This document shows, piece by piece, positions 7,601 through 13,314 of a stretch of 15,771 nt of DNA (position 1 is its first letter; every line of letters begins with the position of its first letter). The translations under genes and the position numbers were made by a program. The stretch is from the NCBI GenBank assembly GCA_964603125.1, contig CAZRUA010000083.1:1-15771 (forward strand), given 5' to 3'. The notes beneath the pieces are model-generated. The model worked only from the letters and a program-made list of their open reading frames with translations. It was not told the DNA's origin and ran no database searches. This DNA comes from CAZRUA01 sp964603125 (GTDB taxonomy: Bacteria > Bacteroidota > Bacteroidia > B-17B0 > Aurantibacillaceae).

Positions 7601-8691
7601 TTCAACTCCAAGTAAATGTGTATCCAATTCCCAATGCAAACTTTACTTTATCAAATCAATACAGTTGTTCATTACCAACCACTGTAAACACATTAAATAA
7701 TTCAACAGGAGCAATTGGATACCAATGGGATTTTGGGAATGGAAATACTTCAGTGCTAAACAATCCAACAATTAACTACACTGCTGCTGGGCAATACGCA
7801 ATAAATCTTATTGCAACAAACACTTATGGTTGTAAAGATACAGCAGCACAAACTTTTAATGCTTACATAACACCAACGGTATCATTTACTCCAAGTGCTA
7901 CGATTGGATGCGAACCTATGTCAGTAACCTTTGCAAATCAGACTCAAAATGCAAATACATATTTATGGCAATTTAGTGATGGCACAACGAGCACGAATGC
8001 TGCTCCAACGCATATATTTACAAGTCAAGGTATATACGGAGCTACATTAATTGCAACAAGTAATGCTACTTGCAGCGATACTTTAATCCTATCAAATATT
8101 ATAACCGTTAATCCATCTCCAACAAGTGATTTCACTTACGAACAACAATACACTGATGGCGTACCAAATGGAACAATACATTTTACAAATGCTTCCATTG
8201 GAGCAACAACTTACGACTGGACATTTGGTGATAGTGCAATTGAATACCATGAAACACATCCTACACATCAATATCCAGGCGTTGGAGAATACTCTACATC
8301 TTTAATTACAACAAACCAATACGGATGTAAAGATACACTTGTCAAAAACATACATGTAGATTATTTCCAAGGATTGTTTGTGCCCAACGCATTCATTGCA
8401 ACTAGTGAGTTTAATGATTTAAATAAGTTTATCCCAAAAGGAAAATCACTAAAAACATATCGCTTACAAATATATAATACTTGGGGAACATTACTTTTTG
8501 AAACAAGTGAACTTGATGCTTATGGAAGCCCTTTAGTTGGTTGGGACGGATACTATCAAGGTGAACCCGTGCCTCAGGACGTATATGTTTGGAAAATAGA
8601 GGCTACCTTTTTAAATGGTAGTATTTGGCTGGGCAAAGAATATCCAAATGGAGAAGTAAAACCAACTGGAACAATCACCTTAATTCGATAA
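1657..8691 (+). CDS. giant secreted PKD/Ig-like repeat adhesin with T9SS type B C-terminal domain
   Basis: A 2344-residue predicted cell-surface or secreted protein. Residues 1-18 are a Sec signal peptide, probably cut after VFA; the Cys that follows is not in a good lipobox. About seven PKD or PKD-like domains follow (about 19-662; WVWGDA, YSWDFGD, INWGDGS, WNFGDGS), then one Ig-like domain (about 663-742), one C-type GGTWSG repeat (about 743-818), nine more in A-B-C order (819-1507), and nine PKD domains (about 1508-2238; WDFGDG or variants such as WDLGNG, WQFSDG, WTFGDS). The end (about 2239-2344) is a gliding motility-associated / CHU_C-type domain with VPNAF, IYNTWGTLLFET, GWDGYYQGEPVPQDVYVW and a final TLIR. 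Such domains mark T9SS type B cargo, which in Flavobacterium johnsoniae SprB depends on a PorP/SprF partner; one is encoded four bases downstream. The protein is rich in Thr, Ser, Asn and Gly. Adhesion is inferred from architecture; no ligand-binding or enzymatic domain is visible. There is no frameshift. It is far shorter than SprB (over 6000 residues), so I do not name it sprB. Confidence 0.95.
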   Translation: MKNFLISIFLSISFTVFACPGTVNFTFPSPWCKNSPVTFTNTSTGAAATFTWVWGDASANTVVSGTASQTHTYTNNGTFTIKLIRQITSSGCKDSITHTINIINNNAPTPTFSFAPATGCASVPFSFLNTTGNSSMSYSWDFGDPSSGSQNIASGNGPNHEFSATGAGGTSSFTVSLTATSAQGCTNTSTQTLTVTNKPDATLLDSNIFSTFSNCGNPSLSPASPDYHIAVQNGSTTAATNTNYSINWGDGSPVFSAPTFTQVSHNYSNLGIFTITFSVTGAGGCVTTKTYTVFNLTNPSVGLNSPGSTVGCTPLTLTFPVQLDSANLNYTTYTFDFDDGTPLVQWTPPGLATSISHTYTTASCGKPGNQFTVKVTAKNACDSTSATVNSIKISSKPTANFTAAPNPGCINVPIVFTNLTTPGCNAPTGSTITSYVWNFGDGSPSTPVSTIASPQSHTYTAVGTYNVTLTATSSCGPSIFTLPVEVKAPPIANFTFTPPGCAPTIVNTTNLSSGTGLSYNWSATPGTWNFVAPFTADSTQPPFNFTAAATYTIHLVTTNVCGVSVKDSILTVKSTPSIVVAPLPNVCVPNTITPSATTTNGGGTISAYSWSFVGGTPASATTQIAPSVAYNTSGTYNVIGTATNECGIAKDTVTFTVNPQPSANAGFDSTICLGESTTIGTASVGGLTYSWTSVPAGFSSTSANSSVTPTVNTTYGLTVSNGSCSKTDSVKVIVNPLPTLILPSPQTICGASAPIVLTGNPTGGTWSGTGINATGTFSPAAAGVGTHTLTYNFTNSTTTCSNSATTTITVEAAPSVIAGPDFTECNQAGTITLTGFSPAGGTWSGLGVSPTGVFTPTAAGVGTNNLIYTFTSVNGCVGKDTLIATVTNPTIAVAGINDTVCLNAASFNLSGYSPAGGTWSGTAVTAAGNFNPTTAGVGTHTLTYTTGVGTCASNDTKEIIVKPLPTVNAGVNQNVCIDAVPFNFTGFSPVGGTWTGTGITNGALGTFNPSTAGAGIHILTYTFTDPITNCPNTATKTVTVNALPIVNAGTGSTYCNQAITFNLSGYSPAGGTWSGIGVTGAGSFNPSIPALGNNLLTYTFVDGNGCSNSDTIKNTIIAPSIADAGINDTVCVSDAAFNLSGFTPIGGTWSGTGVNASGLFTPSAAGAGTFTLTYTYGVGTCLTSDTKIIKVNALPIVSAGINETVCVNSLAFNLTGYSPIGGAFSGTGITNASLGTFDPAIAGVGTFTITYTYTDPITTCLNTSTKTITVNTLPIVDAGTGYVVCDQPITVTLTGFSPIGGTWSGSGVTNTGIFNPSTAGVGTHTLTYSFTSGIGCTNTDTIIMTVIPPQIADAGLNDTICLNNGLLNLAGFSPLAGTWTGTGITSASGTFNPSVSGVGTFTLTYTFGAGTCLTTDTKIVVVKPLPIMSAGTNEITCISSPAFSLSGFSPLGGIWSGTGVTGTGLFTPSTAGVGIHTLTYTYTDPTTNCTDTRTKTVEVGALPNVSFTNPAVGCVNSSIPFTNSTSGQTQNDWDFGDTGTSTLISPTHTYTSIGNYTIELIATSILGCKDSLSSTIQIIQAPIANFTPLPDSGCSPLNVSFNNTSSGDYISYNWDLGNGITSVDTIAPSQTYNQGINDSTYYVTLTVTNQCASVFHSDSIIVMPHPSIDFGTNLNEGCSPFTVQFSNTSTGLPDSVTWDFGDGSAISTNFVTTNHTFYTGTNDTTFTITLIGWNECARDTMQHTVLVHPNTVNAFFNSSDTAGCVPHTVNFTDYSTGGIFVTWDFGDGNTSSQQNPSHTFTSAGTYIVHQYVNNGCSFDTTTMTITVHPTANLSFTSNPNPICANQPVTFTNTSVSAINFDWDFGDGGTSNLVSPSYNYSNSGTFTVTLIGTSITFGCKDSITQTVQVNALPIPIVSSDVQFGCMPLLVNFTNNSTNTTFHSWDFGDGNTSISATPAHTFTSAGIFTINYVAENLNGCKDSVQLQVNVYPIPNANFTLSNQYSCSLPTTVNTLNNSTGAIGYQWDFGNGNTSVLNNPTINYTAAGQYAINLIATNTYGCKDTAAQTFNAYITPTVSFTPSATIGCEPMSVTFANQTQNANTYLWQFSDGTTSTNAAPTHIFTSQGIYGATLIATSNATCSDTLILSNIITVNPSPTSDFTYEQQYTDGVPNGTIHFTNASIGATTYDWTFGDSAIEYHETHPTHQYPGVGEYSTSLITTNQYGCKDTLVKNIHVDYFQGLFVPNAFIATSEFNDLNKFIPKGKSLKTYRLQIYNTWGTLLFETSELDAYGSPLVGWDGYYQGEPVPQDVYVWKIEATFLNGSIWLGKEYPNGEVKPTGTITLIR
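1700..3640 (+). repeat. N-terminal array of about seven PKD / PKD-like domains
   Basis: Within the giant protein, seven beta-sandwich units of about 85-100 residues occur before the Ig-like section. Clear PKD cores (WGDA, WDFGD, WGDGS, DFDDG, NFGDGS, each followed by a SHTY/HTYT-like strand and a final TxTxT strand) are seen in the first five. Units six and seven keep the terminal strand pattern (TYTIHLVTT, TYNVIGTAT) but have lost the acidic turn, and are PKD-like only. Units differ in length through loop insertions, so this is an old, diverged array. Confidence 0.75.
3641..3882 (+). repeat. single Ig-like domain linking the PKD array to the GGTWSG repeats
   Basis: About 80 residues beginning ANAGFDSTICLGE, with LTYSWTSVPAGF, a VTPTVNTTYGLTV strand and a closing KVIVNPLP. 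This pattern is common as a single domain in Bacteroidota surface proteins. It lacks the GGTWSG core of the following ten repeats, but its ending resembles that of the B-type units. Confidence 0.65.
3883..4110 (+). repeat. first GGTWSG repeat, C-type, outside the triplets
   Basis: One Ig-like repeat with an early Cys (codon 3901-3903), GGTWSGTGI, AAAGVGTHTLTY and a late Cys. Its ending (TTTCSNSATTTITVEAAP) matches the C-type units that close each later triplet, so it looks like the remnant of an incomplete triplet. Its Cys-to-Cys step to the next unit is 228 bases, not the 237 seen at the other C-to-A junctions. Confidence 0.7.
4111..4800 (+). repeat. higher-order repeat block 1 (domains A1-B1-C1)
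   Basis: Three Ig-like domains in 690 bases. A1 has ECNQAGTI and ends with NGC; B1 has GINDTVCLN and GVGTC, ending IIVKPLP; C1 has the NGALGTF insertion and TDPITNC, ending TVNALP. Codons of the first conserved Cys start at 4129, 4357 and 4582 (steps 228 and 225). An 18-base stretch at 4342-4359 is identical to 5032-5049 in block 2. Confidence 0.85.
4801..5490 (+). repeat. higher-order repeat block 2 (domains A2-B2-C2)
   Basis: Exactly 690 bases, in register with block 1. A2 has YCNQAITF and NGC; B2 has GINDTVCVSD and GVGTC; C2 has NASLGTF and TDPITTC. First-Cys codons start at 4819, 5047 and 5272, each 690 bases after its counterpart in block 1. C2 reads GGAFSG where the other units have GGTWSG or a close variant. 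Confidence 0.85.
5491..6177 (+). repeat. higher-order repeat block 3 (domains A3-B3-C3)
   Basis: A third A-B-C copy of 687 bases. A3 has VCDQPITV and IGC; B3 has GLNDTICLNN and GAGTC, ending VVVKPLP; C3 has TDPTTNC. First-Cys codons start at 5509, 5737 and 5965. B3 carries one extra residue and C3 lacks two residues of the C-type insertion, which accounts for the net 3-base shortening. Confidence 0.85.
6178..8370 (+). repeat. C-terminal array of nine PKD domains
   Basis: Nine units of about 80 residues with cores WDFGDT, WDLGNG, WDFGDGS, WDFGDGN, WDFGDGG, WDFGDGN, WDFGNG, WQFSDG and WTFGDS in order. Most have a Cys before the first strand (GC) and another before the last strand (GCKDS or similar). 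The final unit is the most divergent: the first Cys is absent (YTDGVPNG) and the acidic turn is changed. Its neighbour is the C-terminal sorting domain. Confidence 0.88.
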
Positions 8692-8695
8692 GAAA

Positions 8696-9772
8696 ATGAA
8701 AAAATATTTATTACTAGTATTTACCCTATTTATTTCAATTCTTGAAATAAAAGCACAAGATGTTGCATCAACTCAGTTTTTTGCAAACCCTATGTATTTA
8801 AACCCTGCATTTGCAGGCACAACAAAAGGCGCGCGCTTTGGTGGTGTGTACAGAAATCAATGGATGAATGTTCCAAGTAAATTCGTTACCTACAATGCAT
8901 GGGGAGATATTTATAATCCATTATTTCATGGCGGCTTAGGTTTTATTGCGATGCAAGATGTGAGTGGTGAAGGCTTTATGAAAACAACAACACTTGGTAT
9001 TATCCAAAGCTATGAAAGAGCTATACCAAAAATAATAAGAATTCGCGCTGGATATACAATTGGAATGATAAGCAAGCGATTAGATTGGAGCAAATTAACA
9101 TTTTCAGATCAACTTGATGCTGTGCAAGGAGATATTTATCCAACAAAAGCTTTACAAGGTCCAAACAATGGTCGAACAGTTTTAAATTTAGATGCTGGTT
9201 TTATGATTGATGCTCCTAAATTCACTTTAGGCAATTCACAAATTACAAATACACTTGGATACGTAATGAACCATTTAACACAACCTGAAGATGGACTAAG
9301 TGGAGGGACAAAATCTTTTATGCCAAGAAAAAACACTTTACATTACACCATGGTAATTTCAATTAGTGATGCGAATCCGAATGAGCGTTCTTTGTACATT
9401 TCACCAAACTTCATTTACGAACAGCAAAAGCAATTTAGAACTTACAATTGGGGTATTTACGTAACAAAAGATCCTTTAATAGCAGGCATGTTTTATAGAA
9501 AAAGAATGGTATTGGATTACAAAAACAGTGACGCATTCATTGTTTACTTGGGTTTAAAAACAGATTTCAGTAAACATGCCGCTTTAAGAATAGGTTACAG
9601 TTATGATTTAACCATTAGTGGGTTGGCATCAAACACTTATGGTTCGCATGAAATTTCCCTTAGCTTGGAGTTTAAAGACAAAAAAATGTTTTCAAATAAT
9701 AGAAAATTGAAAAACAGAAATAGAAGAGCGACACAATGTGAAGATTTTGGAAGTAAAAGTTTACTGTTTTAA
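8696..9772 (+). CDS. PorP/SprF-family type IX secretion outer-membrane protein
   Basis: A 358-residue predicted outer-membrane beta-barrel. A Sec signal peptide covers residues 1-20 (MKKYLLLVFTLFISILEIKA) and is followed by QD. The family's N-terminal signature is clear: TQFFANPMYLNPAFAGT, then a GGVYRNQW strand. Alternating aromatic and hydrophobic strands run to the end (for example LHYTMVISISD, GMFYRKRM, AALRIGYSYDLTISGL, HEISLSLEF). After the last strand comes a basic tail (KLKNRNRRATQCEDFG), also common in the family. In Flavobacterium johnsoniae, SprF is required for secretion of the type B adhesin SprB. Here the start lies only four bases after the adhesin stop, with no room for a promoter, so the two genes are almost surely co-transcribed and translationally linked. 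The likely role is a dedicated partner for the upstream giant protein. Assignment to SprF rather than another PorP paralogue is not possible from sequence alone. Confidence 0.92.
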   Translation: MKKYLLLVFTLFISILEIKAQDVASTQFFANPMYLNPAFAGTTKGARFGGVYRNQWMNVPSKFVTYNAWGDIYNPLFHGGLGFIAMQDVSGEGFMKTTTLGIIQSYERAIPKIIRIRAGYTIGMISKRLDWSKLTFSDQLDAVQGDIYPTKALQGPNNGRTVLNLDAGFMIDAPKFTLGNSQITNTLGYVMNHLTQPEDGLSGGTKSFMPRKNTLHYTMVISISDANPNERSLYISPNFIYEQQKQFRTYNWGIYVTKDPLIAGMFYRKRMVLDYKNSDAFIVYLGLKTDFSKHAALRIGYSYDLTISGLASNTYGSHEISLSLEFKDKKMFSNNRKLKNRNRRATQCEDFGSKSLLF

Positions 9773-9787
9773 TTAACGAATAAAAAG

Positions 9788-9795
9788 TATTTTTG
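9788..9795 (+). promoter_or_regulatory. candidate -7 promoter box before the DUF4421-like gene
   Basis: TATTTTTG, an exact TAnnTTTG match, lies in the 31-base gap after the PorP/SprF-like gene. A T-rich TGTTTT at 9765-9770 is a weak -33 candidate. Expected transcription start is about 9799-9802, only a few bases before the ATG at 9804, implying a nearly leaderless mRNA if the box is used. Confidence 0.4.
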
Positions 9796-9803
9796 CATTT
9801 ATC

Positions 9804-10784
9804 ATGCATAAACATCTTTTATTTATTTCCCTTTTCTTGTTTAATCTAATAGCCTTTTCTCAAGACACAACTTATATAAAACCACATCCTTATAATTTCA
9901 ATTTCAAAATATATTCCAGCTATTTAAATCAAAGAGTTAATCTCTATGAAAAAAATGGAGAAAAATCCGCCAACACATTTATTCCTAATGTAAAAGCAAC
10001 ACTAGGTGCTAGTTTAAACCTAAAATACGTTAGTATAGCTTATTCATTAAAGTTAAAAGGAAAGCTACTAGAAGAAGAAAAATATGGGGCAACTAAATAC
10101 TTTACATTAAATAGTGAATCCTATTTCAACAAATTTGGCTTTGAGATTGGCTATCAGCAATACAAAGGTTTTTATAGACCTAGTAATTTAATTTTATTTC
10201 AACCCACTCAAATTAGAAGTGATGTTAGATTTTATCAAACAACAGCGAGTCTGCTATTTTTCACAAACAACAAAAAATTTAGCTATGCTGCTGCTTTTTC
10301 ACAAAGCAAAAAGCAACTTAAATCAGCTGGAGGAATAATAATTACAAGTGTATTTAACTTTAAACAATTTAAAGGAGATTCAACGTTAATAAGCTCAAGC
10401 TACAACGATACAACAAACTACAAAAGATACAAAGATATAAAAGCCATTACCTACCTTCCCTTAGAGCTAAGAATAGGTTATGCCTATAATTTTATTTTAA
10501 AAGAATCAAAGTGGTTTATTTGCCCAAATTTATCTGGGGGACTAGGAGCTACATTATATAGATACAAAACAACTGAAGATGTTAAAACAACTCCTGCGCT
10601 TCATTCAAATATTATTTTTAAAATAGCTACTGGATATTCAAGCGGTCCTTACTTTCTAAGCGCTCTATTTTCCTATTCACAAAACCTCAATTACCTAAGA
10701 AATAATGTCTTTTTTGCACACCAAAACTGTCAGTTTTGCGTTAATGCGGGTGTTAGATTTGGCTCCAAAAAAAATAAACATTAA
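9804..10784 (+). CDS. DUF4421-like predicted outer-membrane beta-barrel protein
   Basis: A 326-residue exported protein. Residues 1-19 form a signal peptide (MHKHLLFISLFLFNLIAFS), followed by QDTTYI. The rest is made of alternating amphipathic strands typical of a barrel: ATLGASLNLKYVSIAYSLKL, FNKFGFEIGYQQYKGFY, SYAAAFSQSKKQLKSAGG, LPLELRIGYAYNF, FICPNLSGGLGATLYRY and a terminal CVNAGVRFG strand. The DTTYI start, the GYQQYKGFY motif and the size fit the Bacteroidota family DUF4421 as I remember it; I could not run a profile search. Function of that family is unknown to me. The two cysteines in NCQFC near the end could pair. The start at 9804 is the only Met that gives a signal peptide. It follows the PorP/SprF-like gene by 31 bases and may be read through from it or use the candidate promoter at 9788-9795. 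A role in the surface/secretion locus is inference from position. Confidence 0.8.
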   Translation: MHKHLLFISLFLFNLIAFSQDTTYIKPHPYNFNFKIYSSYLNQRVNLYEKNGEKSANTFIPNVKATLGASLNLKYVSIAYSLKLKGKLLEEEKYGATKYFTLNSESYFNKFGFEIGYQQYKGFYRPSNLILFQPTQIRSDVRFYQTTASLLFFTNNKKFSYAAAFSQSKKQLKSAGGIIITSVFNFKQFKGDSTLISSSYNDTTNYKRYKDIKAITYLPLELRIGYAYNFILKESKWFICPNLSGGLGATLYRYKTTEDVKTTPALHSNIIFKIATGYSSGPYFLSALFSYSQNLNYLRNNVFFAHQNCQFCVNAGVRFGSKKNKH

Positions 10785-10861
10785 ACTGTTACAAACAATA
10801 AAAAAAGCTTTTAAATTAGCCAATTTAGTAACTATCTTCATACTTTAAACGAAATGAGTAA

Positions 10862-12007
10862 ATGAAAAAAATCGTCACAATAATTGGCGCTCGACCACAA
10901 ATTATTAAAGCTGCGGCATTAAGTCGTGCTATAAATAAATCTTTCCCAAATCAACTAGAAGAGATTATTGTGCACACAGGTCAACATTATGACGATAACA
11001 TGAGCAATGTTTTTTTTGAAGAACTTAATATACCCAAACCAAAATACAACTTAAATGTTGGCAGTGCTTCACATGCAGCACAAACCTCGGCAATGATTAT
11101 TGGTATTGAAGAAATTTTACAAAAAGAAAAACCAAACGCAATTGTTCTATACGGCGACACAAACTCTACTTTAGCAGGAGCTATAGCCGCTGCCAAAATT
11201 CATGTACCGATAGTACATATTGAAGCCGGGCTTCGCTCTTATAATAAAAAAATGCCTGAAGAAATTAACCGCATTTTATGTGACCATGCCTCTACTTTGT
11301 TGTTTTCTCCAACTATTACTGGTTACGAAAACTTGACTAAAGAAGGTTTTAAAAAAGATAACACAGCTCCTTTTACGGCTGATAATCCAAAAATTTATCA
11401 TTGTGGAGATGTAATGTATGATAATAGTTTGCATTTTTCGGAAATAAGCGAGACAAAAACAGATATTTTACACCAATATAATTTAAAACAAAACGAGTTT
11501 ATTTTAGCTACCATTCATAGAGATAACAATACAGATATTCCCGCTAGATTGAACTCACTTTTTGAAGCACTGAATGAAATTAGTTTAGAAAATGAATTAA
11601 AAGTAATTTTACCTCTTCATCCACGCACAGCAAAATTATTATTAACCACTCTAAATCCTGAGCTATATTCGGAAGTAAAGAAAAACACTAATTTCATTTT
11701 AACACAGCCTGCAAGCTTTTTGGAAATGATTGCTTTAGAAAAAAATGCTAAGCTTGTAATAACCGATAGTGGCGGAGTTCAAAAAGAAGCATTTTATTTT
11801 AATAAACCCTGCATAATTCTTCGCCCCGAGACTGAATGGATTGAGCTAGTAAATTGTGGCGCTGCTGTTATTGCTGACGCAAACAAAACAAAAATAAAAA
11901 CCGCTTTCGCTAAATTTAAAGATTTACAAGAATGGAAACATCACAATTATTATGGCGATGGAAATGCGGCGGAGTTTATTGCTAATGAAATTATAACTCA
12001 TTTATAA
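10862..12007 (+). CDS. wecB: non-hydrolysing UDP-N-acetylglucosamine 2-epimerase
   Basis: A 381-residue cytoplasmic enzyme that should interconvert UDP-GlcNAc and UDP-ManNAc, supplying ManNAc-type sugars for surface polysaccharides. Family motifs in order: GARPQIIKAA (9-18), HTGQHYDDNMS (about 38-48), YGDTNSTLAG (about 97-106), HIEAGLRS (119-126), EINRILCDH (about 134-142), TIHRDNN (217-223, corresponding to the GHRREN region of E. coli WecB), LPLHPRT (about 254-260) and TDSGGVQKEA (301-310). The length equals the usual 370-390. Relatives act on other UDP-HexNAc sugars (WbpI type, UDP-diacetamido-uronates), so the exact substrate is uncertain. The gene is coupled to the next one by a TAATG overlap. 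No strong promoter was seen in the 77 bases upstream. A tiny out-of-frame ORF (ATG AGT AAA TGA, 10854-10865) overlaps the start codon. Confidence 0.93.
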   Translation: MKKIVTIIGARPQIIKAAALSRAINKSFPNQLEEIIVHTGQHYDDNMSNVFFEELNIPKPKYNLNVGSASHAAQTSAMIIGIEEILQKEKPNAIVLYGDTNSTLAGAIAAAKIHVPIVHIEAGLRSYNKKMPEEINRILCDHASTLLFSPTITGYENLTKEGFKKDNTAPFTADNPKIYHCGDVMYDNSLHFSEISETKTDILHQYNLKQNEFILATIHRDNNTDIPARLNSLFEALNEISLENELKVILPLHPRTAKLLLTTLNPELYSEVKKNTNFILTQPASFLEMIALEKNAKLVITDSGGVQKEAFYFNKPCIILRPETEWIELVNCGAAVIADANKTKIKTAFAKFKDLQEWKHHNYYGDGNAAEFIANEIITHL

Positions 12008-13314
12008 TGGTATTAATTTATGCACATAAATCTAGTTTTAGACTTAAATACATTTGTAATTTATTTTTCAAAGATATTTATGGCACTGAGTATAAAATAA
12101 CAAATGATAAAGTCGAATTTCAAAGTCACCTTGAAGCTAAAATAAACTATAGTGACGAGCACTTTGGAGATGAAATATTTATTCCTTGCAATCCGATTTT
12201 ATTTGAAACAGGAATAAAAAATCAAAACATATCTATTGATGTTTATAAAGGAAATAAAATTCTTTTCAAAAACAACAATTCAAAAGCTACTTTACCATTT
12301 GATATTTTTGCTGCCTCATTTTATCTTGTTTCAAGATATGAGGAATACCTTCCGCACATAAGAGATAAATATGATAGATTTGAGGCTGACTGCAGTCTTG
12401 CTTTTAACCATCAATTTTTAACCGACCCTTTAATTAATTACTGGGCTAACGATTTCAAAGAAATTCTTCATCATCGATACCCTAAGCTAGCATTTAAAGA
12501 AACAAAGTATAAATATACTTCAACCATCGACATCGATAACGCTTATGCCTTTAAACAAAAAGGCACCATGCGAACCATAGGAGGATATGGCAGAAGTATT
12601 GCTAACTTTTTTTGGGTTGATTTTAGAGAGCGAACAAAGGTATTGCTTGGTAAAATGCAAGACCCTTACGATACTTACAAGTTACAACTCGACATACAAA
12701 AAAAATACAACCTTAACGTTATCTATTTTTTTCTTTTAGGTGATTATGGGGTTAATGACAAAAATCTACCATCCAATAACAAAAAGTTTAGAGAGCTTAT
12801 TAAGCACTTAAGAGATTATGCAAAAGTAGGAATACACCCATCTTTTGGCTCAAATGGAAGAACAGAGCAAGTTAAGCGAGAAATAAATAGATTAAGCCAA
12901 ATAGTGCATAGTGATATTATTAAAAGTCGTCAGCATTTTTTAAAACTACATTTCCCTCAAACTTATAAGCATTTAATTGAAAATGGCATAACAGATGATT
13001 ACACCATGGGTTATGCTAATCACATAGGTTTTAGAGCTAGTATTTGTACTCCTTTTTATTGGTATGATTTGGACACTGAATCCGAAACCAATCTTAGGAT
13101 TCATCCATTTGCCATTATGGATGCGACGTTGAGATTTTACATGAAAGTGAAACCCGAAGATGTTCCTGAGACTGTAACTCAAGTTATTAATAATGTAAAA
13201 AAAGTAAATGGACATTTAATTACAATATGGCACAACGAAACTATAAGTGACTGGCGCGAATGGAAAGGTTGGCAAAACGTTTATGAAGACGTGGTTAAGA
13301 TTGCCGTTCAATAG
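12007..13314 (+). CDS. polysaccharide deacetylase-family protein with DUF7033-like N-terminal domain
   Basis: A 435-residue protein with no signal peptide, so probably cytoplasmic. The N-terminal about 165 residues (MVLIYAHKSS..., with LPFDIFAASFYLVSRYEEYLPH) match the domain I know as DUF7033, found ahead of polysaccharide deacetylase-like modules in Bacteroidota. The C-terminal module has TIDIDNAYAFKQKG (Asp175 and Asp177), YFFLLGDYG, GIHPSFGSNG (His277, Ser279), SRQHFLKLHFPQTYKHL, DDYTMGYANHIGFRASICTPF, HPFAIMDATL and IWHNET (His409). The paired Asp, the HPS and the late His sit where NodB-type carbohydrate esterases hold metal and catalytic residues, but the fit is by order only. Removal of N-acetyl groups from a sugar or glycan is plausible, and the glycan is unknown. 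The ATG at 12007-12009 shares one base with the wecB stop, showing translational coupling and a shared pathway. Its last 20 bases overlap the convergent mfd gene. Confidence 0.85.
   Translation: MVLIYAHKSSFRLKYICNLFFKDIYGTEYKITNDKVEFQSHLEAKINYSDEHFGDEIFIPCNPILFETGIKNQNISIDVYKGNKILFKNNNSKATLPFDIFAASFYLVSRYEEYLPHIRDKYDRFEADCSLAFNHQFLTDPLINYWANDFKEILHHRYPKLAFKETKYKYTSTIDIDNAYAFKQKGTMRTIGGYGRSIANFFWVDFRERTKVLLGKMQDPYDTYKLQLDIQKKYNLNVIYFFLLGDYGVNDKNLPSNNKKFRELIKHLRDYAKVGIHPSFGSNGRTEQVKREINRLSQIVHSDIIKSRQHFLKLHFPQTYKHLIENGITDDYTMGYANHIGFRASICTPFYWYDLDTESETNLRIHPFAIMDATLRFYMKVKPEDVPETVTQVINNVKKVNGHLITIWHNETISDWREWKGWQNVYEDVVKIAVQ

Noticed and set aside
10803..10812. AAAAGCTTTT palindrome as a terminator after the DUF4421-like gene
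   Set aside because: The stem is almost all A-T with no loop or GC content; it is not a credible intrinsic terminator.
10785..10861. Promoter for wecB
   Set aside because: Only poor matches to TAnnTTTG (for example TACTTTAA near 10841) were found, so none is annotated.
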